64,000 bases of DNA from Victivallis vadensis (GCF_003096415.1 NZ_QEKH01000010.1:93258-157257); one strand, 5' to 3'. Numbered from the stretch's first letter, positions 18,301 through 27,348 are shown. Notes: generated by a model not told the origin, from the sequence alone. Made by a program: numbers and translations.

Positions 18301-19187
18301 TCCGGCGTCTTCGCGTTTTTGGTCAGCTCACCGACTTTGGCTTTGATTTCGGGAGTCACCGCATCCAGCCGGGGACGGCAGAGCGCGTAGTACCATTGGG
18401 AAATCTCGTTCCAGTTGGCGGCAGTGCTGACCGCCAGGCGCTGTACGCAGGTGTAAAGCTCCGGCATGTCCGGTTCGGGAATTACCTGCGGCACATCCGT
18501 CGCGACCCACGAGTAGAGAATGCGGCCGTCCTTCTTCTCCTCCGAAAACTTCACGGAGCCGCCGACCGGGTCTTTGACCGCGATGGACTTGAGCGGCCGG
18601 TCCGCCGGTCCGTCGATGGTGATCCGGTACTCCAGCACCGGGGAGTCGCTCTGCAGCAGATAGAGGCCGCACCAGACGCCGGCCACCCGCGGCTTGATCT
18701 CCTTTTCCACCGCCCGGAGCCGGATGATGTCGCCGACCTCCAGCTCCGGAATCGTGACGGTCATGATCTTGTTGGCGGGGTCGTAGATATTGGAACCCAT
18801 CTGGCCGGGGCTCACCGCGATTTTGCTGTTCTCCGCGACATCCAGCCGGACCGTCTTGCCGTCCGGCTTCAGCACGTCGCAGAGTTCCAGTTTGAACTCC
18901 TCGTAGGTGGTGTTGAAATAGAAGCTCTGCGTCCCCATCGCGCGCCGTCCGGCCTCGGTCAGCACTTTCACGAAATAGTCGTCGGTGGTGACGGCGGTGC
19001 CGTCGGCCTGATAGACCACGTGCTGCTCATCGTACAGCAGCACGCTGTCGGCGTTCGGGAAGCGTTTCGCACTTGCCTGTTCGGACAGTTTCAGCGCCTG
19101 CGCGACAGGGGCCGGAACCGCTTCCGCAAATAAATGGAACGCCAGTATCGCCAGCAGCAGCGGCAGGAATTTCTTGAAACGGATCAT
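15363..19187 (-). CDS. Large secreted DUF3857/transglutaminase-like protein, tandem modules
   Basis: The 1274-residue protein has a signal peptide (about 1-24, ending in FAEA) and two similar halves, each with a DUF3857-type beta domain followed by a transglutaminase-like core. In the first half the core YGVCRDKAALL has Cys near 336, FNHAVV and LMDPTYE, giving a complete Cys-His-Asp set. In the second half the corresponding site is YGNSADRAILL, with Ser for Cys, so that core is probably inactive. DUF3857 proteins are periplasmic or surface proteins of unknown role. The start at 19187 is preceded by AGAGGAGA; the upstream in-frame codons are not signal-like. It heads a five-gene run ending at dus. 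Confidence 0.8.
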   Translation of the reverse strand: MIRFKKFLPLLLAILAFHLFAEAVPAPVAQALKLSEQASAKRFPNADSVLLYDEQHVVYQADGTAVTTDDYFVKVLTEAGRRAMGTQSFYFNTTYEEFKLELCDVLKPDGKTVRLDVAENSKIAVSPGQMGSNIYDPANKIMTVTIPELEVGDIIRLRAVEKEIKPRVAGVWCGLYLLQSDSPVLEYRITIDGPADRPLKSIAVKDPVGGSVKFSEEKKDGRILYSWVATDVPQVIPEPDMPELYTCVQRLAVSTAANWNEISQWYYALCRPRLDAVTPEIKAKVGELTKNAKTPEQKVMALFQFVSQQIRYMGITAEAEAPGYEPHDVSMTFNQRYGVCRDKAALLVSMLELAGFKAYPVLFMAGPPKDDEVPNNYFNHAVVAVELAPGKYQLMDPTYETTTELFPSSMGNMSFLVAKPEGDALRRSEVTPAAENVMKIATRAAVAPDGVLSGATELAFGGINDQIYRDAFSRWPVDYRKQFFAAQLKRAIPGATLETLEVTPADVRDMSVPLAVKLTFRATEFLPENPAEFLLQLPEFGSGFGAVSFMMGSFGLEKRRFNLLLFSTCAVEEKFDLAVPPLCRLVSVPGRLEVKVPGVLDYRRSLSAGAAMVSGSSRLSLDTVEIKPAQYVELKQALRKIDSLERQLPIAKIDFAGVPEQLVASAFPGADSILLDSAETVTIHDASSWTSVAKERRRVLNYAGVKSCSELKLSYNPVWEEVSVAATVTAPDGSRQELGEKELNLMDAPWVSSAPRYPAEKVLVASLPGVVPGAVIESTVTRKVKERPFFSRYVPLAGDAPVVRSSFALTAPFKFDCRVGAPDTNLAVQEFVDSNRLTRIWKSGDTPQLPREPGQAPRWMFAPTLYLSAGNYGSFAKALSAALQAKVRPGEKIKALVGELKLVDDPAVRPLASEREAKLKRLRDYVARNIRSAGPGLNQLPWSCFSLPETTLASGYGNSADRAILLAAILKAAGIESRFVAVTPFGYAPATLKLLSRYPANWFSEVLVYVPAYETYLNDTSEYAKVGAARSEEQIGLNLSDGRLQVIRPRRKSESSVSLSYAIDLRANGSAEIQVRRQVTGTDFENENRRFAEMTPEQKRIFFEELVSGFSQSAKLAGKPKIDFDSYPGRLEYTVRVPDFAAAADGYMQFELPGFSELAQRVATAEKSRRTPVWRNKPSRISLEYRIHLPSGYRVVADRPERKELGSFGSSAFYEYFEPGESTLRIDCGLTLPVELVPPLDYNKLTELQRELSKLASGRIILTNRKAPTTEQKR

Positions 19188-19309
19188 CACATTCTCCTCT
19201 TTATGACAGCACCACACAGATACATGATATAAAATAACAGTTTTGAAGCCAATTGCAAAACGCATCGGGCCGTTTCCGATAATTTTGGAATGAAATTGTT
19301 TATCTTTAT

Positions 19310-19337
19310 TTGAATTTTCCGCATCCTGCACTATATT
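19310..19337 (+). promoter_or_regulatory. Promoter of the 35-residue basic protein gene
   Basis: TTGAAT, 16 bases, TATATT, followed by an AT-rich leader with AAGGAG at 19377-19382. Confidence 0.55.
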
Positions 19338-19387
19338 TAACATTCAAACTGGTAAATTCTTAAAAAGTTTTATTCCAAGGAGTCGAA

Positions 19388-19495
19388 ATGGGACAGCAGC
19401 TGAATAAGATCGAAAAGCGTCGCCGCCGCAAAGCCTATCTGGAGCGTTGCAAGGAGAAAGTCCGCGCCGCGATCGCCCAGGCCAAGAAGAAGTAA
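19388..19495 (+). CDS. Small highly basic protein, 35 residues
   Basis: An ORF encoding MGQQLNKIEKRRRRKAYLER and 15 more residues ending in KKK. It has its own promoter, an AAGGAG site five bases before the ATG, and a strong terminator 13 bases after the stop, so it is very probably a real, well-expressed gene. About 14 of 35 residues are Lys or Arg, and the pattern suggests one long amphipathic basic helix. Such composition fits a ribosome- or nucleic-acid-associated small protein, but I cannot assign a function. Confidence 0.7.
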   Translation: MGQQLNKIEKRRRRKAYLERCKEKVRAAIAQAKKK

Positions 19496-19507
19496 TTCTT
19501 CCGCTTT

Positions 19508-19556
19508 CAACGAAAAAGCCCGATATGCACACTTCGCATACCGGGCTTTTTCGTTG
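19508..19556. terminator. Bidirectional intrinsic terminator
   Basis: Arms of about 21 bp with one mismatch (CAACGAAAAAGCCCG...CGGGCTTTTTCGTTG) flank a 7-base loop, with A and T tracts inside the arms. It lies between the small basic gene and the convergent coaB gene and can serve both. Confidence 0.85.
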
Positions 19557-19593
19557 CCTCGGGCGGCCGGGAACGACTCGCCTTTGTCGTCCG

Positions 19594-20223
19594 TTACTTT
19601 TCCGTTATTTTCCGGAGAAGCTCCAGCGCGACCTCGAATTTCGGGGCGGGGCCGATCTCAAAACGGCTTCCGTCACTTCCGAGCAAAGTGACGGCATTGC
19701 GGTCGCTGCCGAAACCGATATCGGAACGGCTCACATCATTAGCGGCGATCCAGTCGAGATTTTTGCGGGCCAGTTTTTCCGACGCATAGGTGATCAGGCT
19801 GGTGGTTTCGGCGGCGAAACCGACCAGAAGCTGTCCCGGCCGTTTCCGTTTTCCGAGCGACGCCAGAATATCCTCGGTCCGTTCAAATTCGATCAGGAGC
19901 GATCCGTCGGATTTTTTCATTTTTCCGTCAATTACCCGTTTCGGACGGTAATCCGCGACGGCGGCGGCCATCACGATCAGGTCGGAATCCGCCGCTTCGG
20001 CGTGAATCGCATCCGCCATTTCCGCCGCCGATTCCACGTGAATCACGGAAATTCCGGCGGGATCCGGCAAATTGACGGGCCCCGCGACCAGCACGACCCG
20101 GTGGCCCAGCCGCCTGGCGGCTTCGGCCAGAGCGTAACCCATCTTGCCGGTCGAACGGTTGGAGAGGAAACGGACAGCGTCGATCTTCTCCCGGGTCGGC
20201 CCCGCGCTGATCAGGACTTTCAT
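19594..20223 (-). CDS. coaB: Phosphopantothenate-cysteine ligase (CoaB domain only)
   Basis: The 209-residue protein matches only the C-terminal ligase half of bacterial Coa[13 protein letters not shown] at the start, [24 protein letters not shown] near 110, and a conserved KMKK. It joins 4'-phosphopantothenate and cysteine in coenzyme A synthesis. The flavin-dependent decarboxylase half (CoaC) is missing here and must be encoded elsewhere. The start was set at 20223 because the longer upstream frame only shadows arnC. It overlaps the arnC stop by four bases as the last gene of the long minus-strand run. Confidence 0.88.
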   Translation of the reverse strand: MKVLISAGPTREKIDAVRFLSNRSTGKMGYALAEAARRLGHRVVLVAGPVNLPDPAGISVIHVESAAEMADAIHAEAADSDLIVMAAAVADYRPKRVIDGKMKKSDGSLLIEFERTEDILASLGKRKRPGQLLVGFAAETTSLITYASEKLARKNLDWIAANDVSRSDIGFGSDRNAVTLLGSDGSRFEIGPAPKFEVALELLRKITEK

Positions 20224-21185
20224 TCTTTTTCTTCTTTGCGGCCGATGATCGATTCGATGAAATAGCGGGGACGGTTGCGCACATCGGTGTAGATGCGGCC
20301 GATGTATTCGCCGATCATGCCGATGCCGACCATCTGGATTCCCATGAAGACGAACATCACCGCGAACAGCGTGAACACGCCGCCATTGGTCCAAGTATCG
20401 CCGTCGGTGATACGGCGGATGATGATGTACAAGCTCAGCAGGAAGCCGCAGAAGGCCGCCAGCATCCCGAACCAGGTCAGTACACGCAGCGGAGCCGTCG
20501 TCATGCAGGTCAACATGTTGAACTGCAGGTTGATCAGCTTCATCAGCGAATACTTGGAGTCGCCGACCGCGCGCTCGCTGTGGGCGACCGGAATTTCGCA
20601 GGTGTTGCGCGCGAAACTGTTGCCGAGCACCGGGATGAAGGTGCTGCGCTCGTTGCACTGCAGCATCGCCTTGACCACGTGGCTGCGGTAGGCGCGCAAC
20701 ATGCAGCCGTAGTCGTGCATTTTAACGCCGGTGGCTTTCTGGGCGACACGGTTCACGATCTTGGAGGCGGTGCGGCGGAACCAGGTGTCCTGCCGGTTCT
20801 GGCGCACGGTTCCGACCACGTCGTTGCCGCGTTCGGCGGCGGCGACCAGGTTCGGAATCTCCTCCGGCGGATTCTGCAGATCCGCATCCAGCGTGATCAC
20901 CAGATCGCCGCGCACCAGCGAGAATCCCGCCATGATTGCGGAGTGCTGCCCGTAATTGCGGTTCAGGATGCAGGCGATCACCTGATCCGGCTTCGCCTCG
21001 GCGGCTTTGCGCATGATCTCGGCGGAGGCGTCGCGGCTGCCGTCGTCAACCAGGATGAATTCGTACTTTTTGCCGGTCGAATCAAGCGCCCTGATTGTAC
21101 GGTCGATCAGTTCCTGAAGGCAGCCTTCCTCGTTGTAAACGGGGACGACCACGGAGATATACTGGATGATGTTGGGGTTTTCCAT
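20220..21185 (-). CDS. arnC: ArnC-like undecaprenyl-phosphate glycosyltransferase (GT2)
   Basis: The 321-residue protein has a GT2 domain with [17 protein letters not shown] at the start, [13 protein letters not shown] for nucleotide-sugar and metal binding, [18 protein letters not shown] and [13 protein letters not shown], followed by two C-terminal membrane helices and a tail [18 protein letters not shown]. These stretches closely match E. coli ArnC, which loads 4-deoxy-4-formamido-arabinose onto undecaprenyl phosphate on the inner membrane. It lies 15 bases from the ArnT-like gene. In the absence of arnA and arnD nearby, the actual sugar is an inference. Confidence 0.85.
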   Translation of the reverse strand: MENPNIIQYISVVVPVYNEEGCLQELIDRTIRALDSTGKKYEFILVDDGSRDASAEIMRKAAEAKPDQVIACILNRNYGQHSAIMAGFSLVRGDLVITLDADLQNPPEEIPNLVAAAERGNDVVGTVRQNRQDTWFRRTASKIVNRVAQKATGVKMHDYGCMLRAYRSHVVKAMLQCNERSTFIPVLGNSFARNTCEIPVAHSERAVGDSKYSLMKLINLQFNMLTCMTTAPLRVLTWFGMLAAFCGFLLSLYIIIRRITDGDTWTNGGVFTLFAVMFVFMGIQMVGIGMIGEYIGRIYTDVRNRPRYFIESIIGRKEEKE

Positions 21186-21200
21186 AGCGGGTTTCCTGCG

Positions 21201-22976
21201 TTATTTTCCTGTTGCTTGCGTTGGTGCGCGTCCGGGCAGCTCCAGGACCCACACGACTCTTTTATTCGAACAATCCCGGACTCCGGGAGTCGGTTTCTCG
21301 GAATAATCCGGCTTCTGCACATCGATTTTCAATCCGATCCGCTTTGCGGCTTGTTCCAGCTCCGCCAGTTCGGAGGGAGTGTTGACCGCGATGATGACGA
21401 CCCGCTTTCCCGCATGGTCGGCCACAAACCGGCGCAATTCGGCATAGTTTTCCTCCGGATTCCGGGAGGAGGTGTCCCGGACCGGTTCACGCAACTCCAG
21501 ATAGAACAGGTATTTTTCATCCGCATTGTCCTGCCAGAACAGCATTGCATCCGGCGGAATTCCGGCAAGCGCGCCTTTCAGCTCCAGATAGAACGGCTTT
21601 TCCGTGCGGAACTGAGTCAACGACGGCAGCACGCAGCCGAACAATGTGCCGATCAGAATCGCTCCGCCCAGCACCGTCGCCGCGATCCGGGGCGGCATGC
21701 CGGTGAGTCGTTCCACCGGCATATTCGGCTGATTGTCCAGCAGCATCACGATCAGCGAGAGAATCCCGGCCGCGGTCAGCCCCGCGATCAGCAATCCCGG
21801 CGGCTGCACCCGTACCACCCGGTTCCACAGCGGCAGCGCGATCAGCGAAGCCAGGCAGAGCGAACCGGCGACAATCACCAGATAACGCATCAGGACCAGA
21901 GCGGGGCGGTTCCAGCCGTCATACCCGAGCCGGGTCATTCCCGCTGCTCCCAGCAGGGCACAGAACGGCGTCATCGGCAGAATGTAGTACCAGCGGCGGG
22001 TTCCGGCTGCGCAGAACAGCGCGAACATCAGCAACGTGCCGACCAGCAGTTGACGCACCACCGGCGGAAGTTCCTTCCATTGCCGGATCATTCCGGCAAT
22101 GCCGACGCCGATCACCAGCGTCCACGGCAGCAGAACGCGGGGCAGGCTGTAGAAGTACAAAAACAGCGAGTCGGCATCGAATACGAACGCATTCAGCACG
22201 TTTTCCCGCCACACCTGCTGCAAGCCGGAATAATCCACCGCGCCCGACAGCGGCTGACCCGCGACCGGCAGCACGATTTTCGCCAGATAGAACGGCGTCA
22301 GGTAAAGCGCCGCCGCCAGGCCGAATGCGGCGATGTTGCCGAAACGCAGATGGCGCTTCCACCGCTTCTCCGCCAGCAGATGAGGAAGAATCAGCGCCAG
22401 GGGCAGAATCACCGCCGGCAGCCCCTTCGCGAGCGCCCCTGCGAAGCAGATCAGGTAAAAGCCGAGGTAGTGGAAAAATCCGGCGCGCTCCTCCACCTGG
22501 AAGAAGTAGGCCACCGCCAGAATCACCGCCGCCAGATTCGCCATATCCGCCGCCGCCGTCCGTCCCCAGAACAGGAAGCCGTAGCTGCCGAGCAGCAGCC
22601 AGCCGCCCAGCAGGGCGGTCTGCCGGTCGAACAGCCGCTTGCCGAGCGTAACCGTACCGAACAGTCCGACCAGTGCGGCCAGCGCACTGGGCAGACGCAC
22701 GGTGAATTCGTTCACCCCGTTCAGCACATGGGCGAACGGCACGATCAGCCAGTAGGAGAGCTGGGGCTTGTCGAAATAGATCTGCCAGTTCAACGACGGA
22801 TGCAGGTAATCACCGGAGGCGATCATCTCGCGGACAATCTCCGCCCATCTTCCCTCTGAGGTCCACAACGCGTTGCGCCCCAGGAAGATCAGAAGCACCA
22901 CCACGGCAAATGCCCAGAAAAACAGTTCGTTTCTCCGCCGGGCGACCGCTTCGGATGGATCCGTATTGCCAGCCAT
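21201..22976 (-). CDS. arnT: ArnT-like polyprenyl-phosphate sugar transferase (GT83/PMT fold)
   Basis: The 591-residue integral membrane protein has about a dozen hydrophobic helices and a soluble C-terminal domain after about residue 450. The first periplasmic loop reads TSEGRWAEIVREMIASGDYL and then YFDKPQLSYWL, matching ArnT/PMT enzymes that move a sugar from a polyprenyl carrier to lipid A. The usual acidic pair (DE) before the Arg is SE here, which may matter because the first Asp is conserved in the family. The start at 22976 (MAGNTDPSEA) was chosen because the 21 codons upstream run into arnB. It lies between arnB and arnC. Confidence 0.8.
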   Translation of the reverse strand: MAGNTDPSEAVARRRNELFFWAFAVVVLLIFLGRNALWTSEGRWAEIVREMIASGDYLHPSLNWQIYFDKPQLSYWLIVPFAHVLNGVNEFTVRLPSALAALVGLFGTVTLGKRLFDRQTALLGGWLLLGSYGFLFWGRTAAADMANLAAVILAVAYFFQVEERAGFFHYLGFYLICFAGALAKGLPAVILPLALILPHLLAEKRWKRHLRFGNIAAFGLAAALYLTPFYLAKIVLPVAGQPLSGAVDYSGLQQVWRENVLNAFVFDADSLFLYFYSLPRVLLPWTLVIGVGIAGMIRQWKELPPVVRQLLVGTLLMFALFCAAGTRRWYYILPMTPFCALLGAAGMTRLGYDGWNRPALVLMRYLVIVAGSLCLASLIALPLWNRVVRVQPPGLLIAGLTAAGILSLIVMLLDNQPNMPVERLTGMPPRIAATVLGGAILIGTLFGCVLPSLTQFRTEKPFYLELKGALAGIPPDAMLFWQDNADEKYLFYLELREPVRDTSSRNPEENYAELRRFVADHAGKRVVIIAVNTPSELAELEQAAKRIGLKIDVQKPDYSEKPTPGVRDCSNKRVVWVLELPGRAPTQATGK

Positions 22977-22989
22977 CGATGACCCTCCG

Positions 22990-24135
22990 CTACGCGTGAG
23001 CGAGCACCGTCTTGATCGCTTCCGCCACGTCGCCGACATCTCCCGCGGTCATCGCCGGAAAGAGCGGCAGCGAGCAGATCCGGTCGCTGTTGTATTCGGT
23101 CGCGGGCAGCATGCCGGCCCGGAACCCCATCGTTTCACGGTAATATTTCTGCAGATGGGCGCAGCGGAAGTGCAGCCCGGTGCCGATGTTCTGCTCCTTG
23201 AGCTTCGCCATGAAGGCATTGCGGTCGATTTTCGGAGTATCCACCCGCACCACGAACAGATGCCACGCGTGCGTGAAATCGTAACCGGAAGGATCGGCCA
23301 GCGGCCGGATCTCCGGAATCTCCGCCAGCTTCTCCCGGTACAGCATCGCCAGCTCGCGCCGCTTCGCGTTGATCTGGTTGAGCCGTTTGAGCTGGCTTAC
23401 GCCGATTGCGGCGCAGATGTCGGTCAGGTTGTATTTGAATCCGGGCTGCAGCACCTCCGCCTGCGGCGAACGTCCCCGGTTCTGCCGGTCGAACGCATCC
23501 ATGCCGATGCCGTGGAATTTCCAGAGCCGGATCTGGTCGGCCAGCGCCTTGTCGTCGGTCACGAACATGCCGCCCTCGCCGGTGGTGATGTTCTTGATCG
23601 CGTGAAACGAGTAGATCGCCGAACCGGTCGAACCGATGTGCCTGCCCTTGTAATATGTGCCGAGGGCATGCGCGGCGTCCTCCACCAGCGGGATGTCTCC
23701 CGCGACAGCGCGCAGGCCGTCCAGATCGAGCGCGGCTCCGGCGAAATGGACCGGGACGATCAGCTTCGTGCGGGGAGTGATCGCCGCTTTCAGCGTCTCC
23801 GGCGTGACCAGCATCGTATCTTGGTCGATCTCCGCGAAAACCGGAGTCGCCCCCGCCAGCACGATCATATTCACGATCGAAACCCAGGTCATCGACGGTG
23901 TGACCACCTCGTCGCCGGGACCGATGTTCATCGCCTTGAGCAGGATGTGCATCGCGGCAGTCGCCGAGGAAAGCGCCACGCCGTACTGATTGCCGGTGTA
24001 GTCGCAGATTCCCTGTTCCAGCGCGGCATTCTGCGGACCGTTGGTGATCCAGCCGGAGCGGAGCACGTCGGTTACGGCCTGAATGTCGTCCTCGTTGATC
24101 GCGGGTTTGGTAAACGGCAGAAATTCTTTACGCAT
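22990..24135 (-). CDS. arnB: ArnB-like PLP sugar aminotransferase
   Basis: The 381-residue enzyme belongs to the DegT/DnrJ/EryC1/StrS aminotransferases. Segments [50 protein letters not shown] lysine motif ([15 protein letters not shown]), [11 protein letters not shown] and [18 protein letters not shown] follow E. coli ArnB very closely. That enzyme makes UDP-4-amino-4-deoxy-L-arabinose. The lysine in HAIKNIT should carry PLP. The start at 24135 (MRKEFLPF) matches the family N-terminus and overlaps the mazG end by 8 bases. Confidence 0.88.
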   Translation of the reverse strand: MRKEFLPFTKPAINEDDIQAVTDVLRSGWITNGPQNAALEQGICDYTGNQYGVALSSATAAMHILLKAMNIGPGDEVVTPSMTWVSIVNMIVLAGATPVFAEIDQDTMLVTPETLKAAITPRTKLIVPVHFAGAALDLDGLRAVAGDIPLVEDAAHALGTYYKGRHIGSTGSAIYSFHAIKNITTGEGGMFVTDDKALADQIRLWKFHGIGMDAFDRQNRGRSPQAEVLQPGFKYNLTDICAAIGVSQLKRLNQINAKRRELAMLYREKLAEIPEIRPLADPSGYDFTHAWHLFVVRVDTPKIDRNAFMAKLKEQNIGTGLHFRCAHLQKYYRETMGFRAGMLPATEYNSDRICSLPLFPAMTAGDVGDVAEAIKTVLAHA

Positions 24136-24961
24136 CTTCTTTTTCTCCTCCGGCGGCCTCTTTTTCCGCCTGTTTGGCCGCCTGCCACAATGCTTCCATG
24201 CGGTCGATGCCGGCCTCTTCGAGCGGAATGCCCGCTCCGGCGAGTTCACGCTCGATATAGCGGAACCGCGTTTCAAATTTACGGTTGGACTGCCGCAGCA
24301 GTTCCTCCGAAGTTTTCCCGTTGCGGAACCGGGCCAGATTGCTCGCCGCAAACAGCAGATCGCCGAATTCATCGTCGATTGCCGCCGCATCGCCGGAAGC
24401 GAAGGCCTCTTTCAGTTCCTCCAGCTCCTCCTCGATCTTCGCGAGAATCTGCGCCTGATCGTCCCAGTCGAAGCCGACCTTCGAAACTTTCTTCTGGAGC
24501 TTCTCCGCCCGGTTCAGGGCGGACAGATAGGGCGGCACCTTGTCCAGAATCGATTGCGGCGCGGGCTTGTCTTTGCGTTCCCCGGCCTTGATCTTCTCCC
24601 AGAGCTGTGCGACATCCCCGGCGGTTTCCGCTTTGGCGTCGCCGAAGATATGGGCGTGGCGGCGGATCATCTTGTCGATGATGCCGCCGCAGACGTCCTG
24701 AAAGGTGAATTCGCCGCGCTCTTCGGCCACCACCGCCTGAAAGATCACATTCATCAGCAAATCGCCCAGCTCGTCGCAGATATCCGGCGCGTTGCCGCGG
24801 TCGATCGCATCGAGCACTTCGGCGGCCTCCTCGGCGAGGCTGCGGCTCAGGGTTTCACGGGTCTGCTCGCGGTCCCACGGGCAGCCGCCGGGAGCGCGGA
24901 GCCGTTTCAGGATCCGTTCCAGCGATTCCGCATCGGGAGTATATTCAGGCCGGGGCGTCAT
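24128..24961 (-). CDS. mazG: Nucleoside triphosphate pyrophosphohydrolase MazG
   Basis: The 277-residue cytoplasmic protein has two all-alpha MazG domains. Each carries an acidic metal site: [11 protein letters not shown] with [11 protein letters not shown] in the first (about 45-90) and [10 protein letters not shown] with [11 protein letters not shown] in the second (about 180-220). CPWDREQT near the start is also typical. It hydrolyses (d)NTPs to monophosphates and PPi, a house-cleaning role. The start at 24961 shares bases with the bamA stop codon; upstream in-frame codons lie inside bamA. Confidence 0.9.
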   Translation of the reverse strand: MTPRPEYTPDAESLERILKRLRAPGGCPWDREQTRETLSRSLAEEAAEVLDAIDRGNAPDICDELGDLLMNVIFQAVVAEERGEFTFQDVCGGIIDKMIRRHAHIFGDAKAETAGDVAQLWEKIKAGERKDKPAPQSILDKVPPYLSALNRAEKLQKKVSKVGFDWDDQAQILAKIEEELEELKEAFASGDAAAIDDEFGDLLFAASNLARFRNGKTSEELLRQSNRKFETRFRYIERELAGAGIPLEEAGIDRMEALWQAAKQAEKEAAGGEKEDA

Positions 24962-27285
24962 CAGAAGGTGAACCCCACGTTGAAGTGGAACCGCAGCCGG
25001 CTCGGCTCGTCGTCCACATTGTTGACCACCGGGTAGGCGAGGTCCAGCCGGATCGGCGCATTGATCACGGGCAGCCGGATCCGCAGGCCGTAGCCGACGC
25101 CGACGTTCATCTTCGAAAATCCCATGCTGTAGGAGTTGCGCCACGCGTTGCCCGCATCCACGAACGCGGCGCCGCGCACCGGTCCCCAGATCGGATGGGT
25201 CACTTCGGCGGTCAGCAGCAGCATGGTCTGGCCGCCGATGCTCTCCCCGTCGTATTTCGGGGAGACCGTGCGGTATTCAAAGCCGCGGATCGAGTCGCTG
25301 CCGCCCATGAAATACCGCTCGAAGATCGGCACGTCGTCGTCGCGGTCGAAACTCGCGACCGTGCCGATCTTGCCGCCGACCATCGCGACGATCGCCTTGT
25401 CGAAGAAACTGTAGTAATAGCTTCCCTTGCCTTCCAGCCGGTAGTAGTCATTGCTGGAGCCGAGCGCCTTCGGCGTGATCGAGCCGAAGAAGTTCAAATT
25501 GTAGCCGCTGGTCGGATCCATCAGGTTGTCGCGGGTGTCGCGGCCGATCATGATCGACGGCTGGCTGACCCACTGGCCGCCGTCAAGATCGTTGGTGCGC
25601 ATATACTCCTTGAGCCGGTTGCTGATGCGGTTCACATTCACATGCTCAAACTTGTAACCGATCGAAATCTGGGTGAAATCGTCGAAAACGCGGCGCGACA
25701 GCGAGGTGCGCACGCCGATGCGTTCCTCATTCCAGTGATCGTATTCAACCATGTTCATATAGCCGGAAAGCTCGAAGCGAAGCGGCAGGTCGAACAGCCA
25801 CGGCTCCACGAAGTCGATGTTGAAGCCGTTGTTCTCAATACCGACGATCCCCTGCAGCCGCAGCCGCTGGCCGCCGCCGTAGAACCAGTTGCCCGGATTC
25901 ATGATGTCGAAATTGTCGGTGGAGAGTTCGGCCATGCCGAACAGGCTGTTCACGTCCGACGCGCCCGCGCCGACGCGGAAGTTGTAACGCCCCTCCTTTT
26001 CCTGCACCCGGATCTGGACGTCCTTCTCATTCAGCGCATCCGCGCCAACCGCCGCGATTTCCACCTTTTCAAAGTAACCCATGCCCATCAGCCGCTGCTT
26101 GCTCGCTTCGATGCGGTTGCGGTCCACCGGATCGCCGGGCTGGATCGCCATTTCGCGCAGGATCACCTTGGTCTTGGTGTCGGTGTTGCCGATCACCGGA
26201 GTGTCGCGCACCGTATATTTGCGTCCTTCCACGATCTCGAAGTCGATATCGACCAGATGCTTTTCATAATCCTCGCTGCGCACCGGGCGCACCGTCACAT
26301 CGGCATAACCGAGCACATCATAGCGCGAGGCGATATTGCGGACGCTCTGTTGCTCCAGCGCCTGCGAGAAAACCTCGCCCGCCGACAGCAGGATCAGCGG
26401 CAGCAGCTCTTCCGCGGTATACACGGTGCTGCCGGAAACCGAGACCTTGCCGACCTTGTAAGGTTCCCCTTCGCTGAGCTTGAAATCAACATTGACATAC
26501 TCAGGATCTTCCGGATCGGGGGTCAGCTTGATATCCTCCACCTTGAAGTCGAGATAACCGGCGTCGTGGTATTTGTCGCGGAGCCGCGCCTTGTCCATCT
26601 CCAGCTCCTGTTTGTTCAGCAGTCCCCGGTTGAGATAGTCGTTCAGGAAAGGCACCCAGTTGAGGTAACTGTACTGATTGGCGATCGCATGACGCAGGTC
26701 CCACTGCGAGAAAACCGTCGCGCCCTCGAAGTTCACATCATTCACCTTCTGCTTCAGGTGTTCGGCGATCTGAAAGGTGATTTTGACCTGGTCTTTGCCG
26801 TCGTTTTCGATTACCGGCGAGACGGTCGCCTGCAAATACCCCTTGTCCGCATAGAACTTGCGCAGCTTCTGCGCGCTTTCGCGCAGGTCGCGGTCGTTCA
26901 GCAGCGCTCCGTCCATCACGGAAATCTCCTTGGCGAGCTCAGGGGTGGAAAATTTCGCGTTTCCCTGAAACAGCACCCGGGTCACGCGCGGCTTGAGCCG
27001 CAGCTTGAAAGTGACTTCCACCTGATCGTCCGGCAGGCGCTTCACCTCGGACACCACGTCCGCGAAATTGCCGGTGTTGAAGAGCCGCTTCACATCCTCG
27101 TCGAGGATCTCCTGCTTGAACTCCGCTCCGGGACGGAGTTGGATGTTGAACCGCAGTTGCTCCGCCGGCAGCTGCTGAATCCCCTGCTGATCGAATTTGA
27201 CGTCGGACACCTTCGCCGCGAAAGCGGAAGCCGCCGTCAATATCAGAGTGACCGCCGCGCGGCCCCATAGTTTGATGCAGTTCAC
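24961..27285 (-). CDS. bamA: Outer-membrane protein assembly factor BamA
   Basis: The 774-residue Omp85 protein has a signal peptide (1-23), five POTRA repeats (about 24-430) and a C-terminal 16-strand barrel. The barrel has the lid-loop motif of the family (SDSIRGFEYR, near 675) and ends in the outer-membrane signature FHFNVGFTF. It inserts beta-barrel proteins into the outer membrane, showing that the organism has one. Translation starts at a GTG at 27285 with AGGAGA seven bases upstream. It sits between dnaB and mazG on the same strand. Confidence 0.95.
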   Translation of the reverse strand: MNCIKLWGRAAVTLILTAASAFAAKVSDVKFDQQGIQQLPAEQLRFNIQLRPGAEFKQEILDEDVKRLFNTGNFADVVSEVKRLPDDQVEVTFKLRLKPRVTRVLFQGNAKFSTPELAKEISVMDGALLNDRDLRESAQKLRKFYADKGYLQATVSPVIENDGKDQVKITFQIAEHLKQKVNDVNFEGATVFSQWDLRHAIANQYSYLNWVPFLNDYLNRGLLNKQELEMDKARLRDKYHDAGYLDFKVEDIKLTPDPEDPEYVNVDFKLSEGEPYKVGKVSVSGSTVYTAEELLPLILLSAGEVFSQALEQQSVRNIASRYDVLGYADVTVRPVRSEDYEKHLVDIDFEIVEGRKYTVRDTPVIGNTDTKTKVILREMAIQPGDPVDRNRIEASKQRLMGMGYFEKVEIAAVGADALNEKDVQIRVQEKEGRYNFRVGAGASDVNSLFGMAELSTDNFDIMNPGNWFYGGGQRLRLQGIVGIENNGFNIDFVEPWLFDLPLRFELSGYMNMVEYDHWNEERIGVRTSLSRRVFDDFTQISIGYKFEHVNVNRISNRLKEYMRTNDLDGGQWVSQPSIMIGRDTRDNLMDPTSGYNLNFFGSITPKALGSSNDYYRLEGKGSYYYSFFDKAIVAMVGGKIGTVASFDRDDDVPIFERYFMGGSDSIRGFEYRTVSPKYDGESIGGQTMLLLTAEVTHPIWGPVRGAAFVDAGNAWRNSYSMGFSKMNVGVGYGLRIRLPVINAPIRLDLAYPVVNNVDDEPSRLRFHFNVGFTF

Positions 27286-27348
27286 CGTCTGTTCTCCTGA
27301 AAAAGCAGTTTTAAGTTGATACGATCAATAACGCGGCGAGTGTCCGTT

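Noticed and set aside
20580..22859. A 759-codon plus-strand open frame opposite arnC and arnT
   Set aside because: The translation is Gln/Arg/His-rich low complexity without domains; the minus-strand frames match ArnC and ArnT closely.
24985..27270. A 761-codon plus-strand open frame across the bamA region
   Set aside because: It is the antisense shadow of bamA in GC-rich DNA. Its His/Val/Asp-rich translation matches no family, and bamA itself has a signal peptide, POTRA repeats and a barrel signature.
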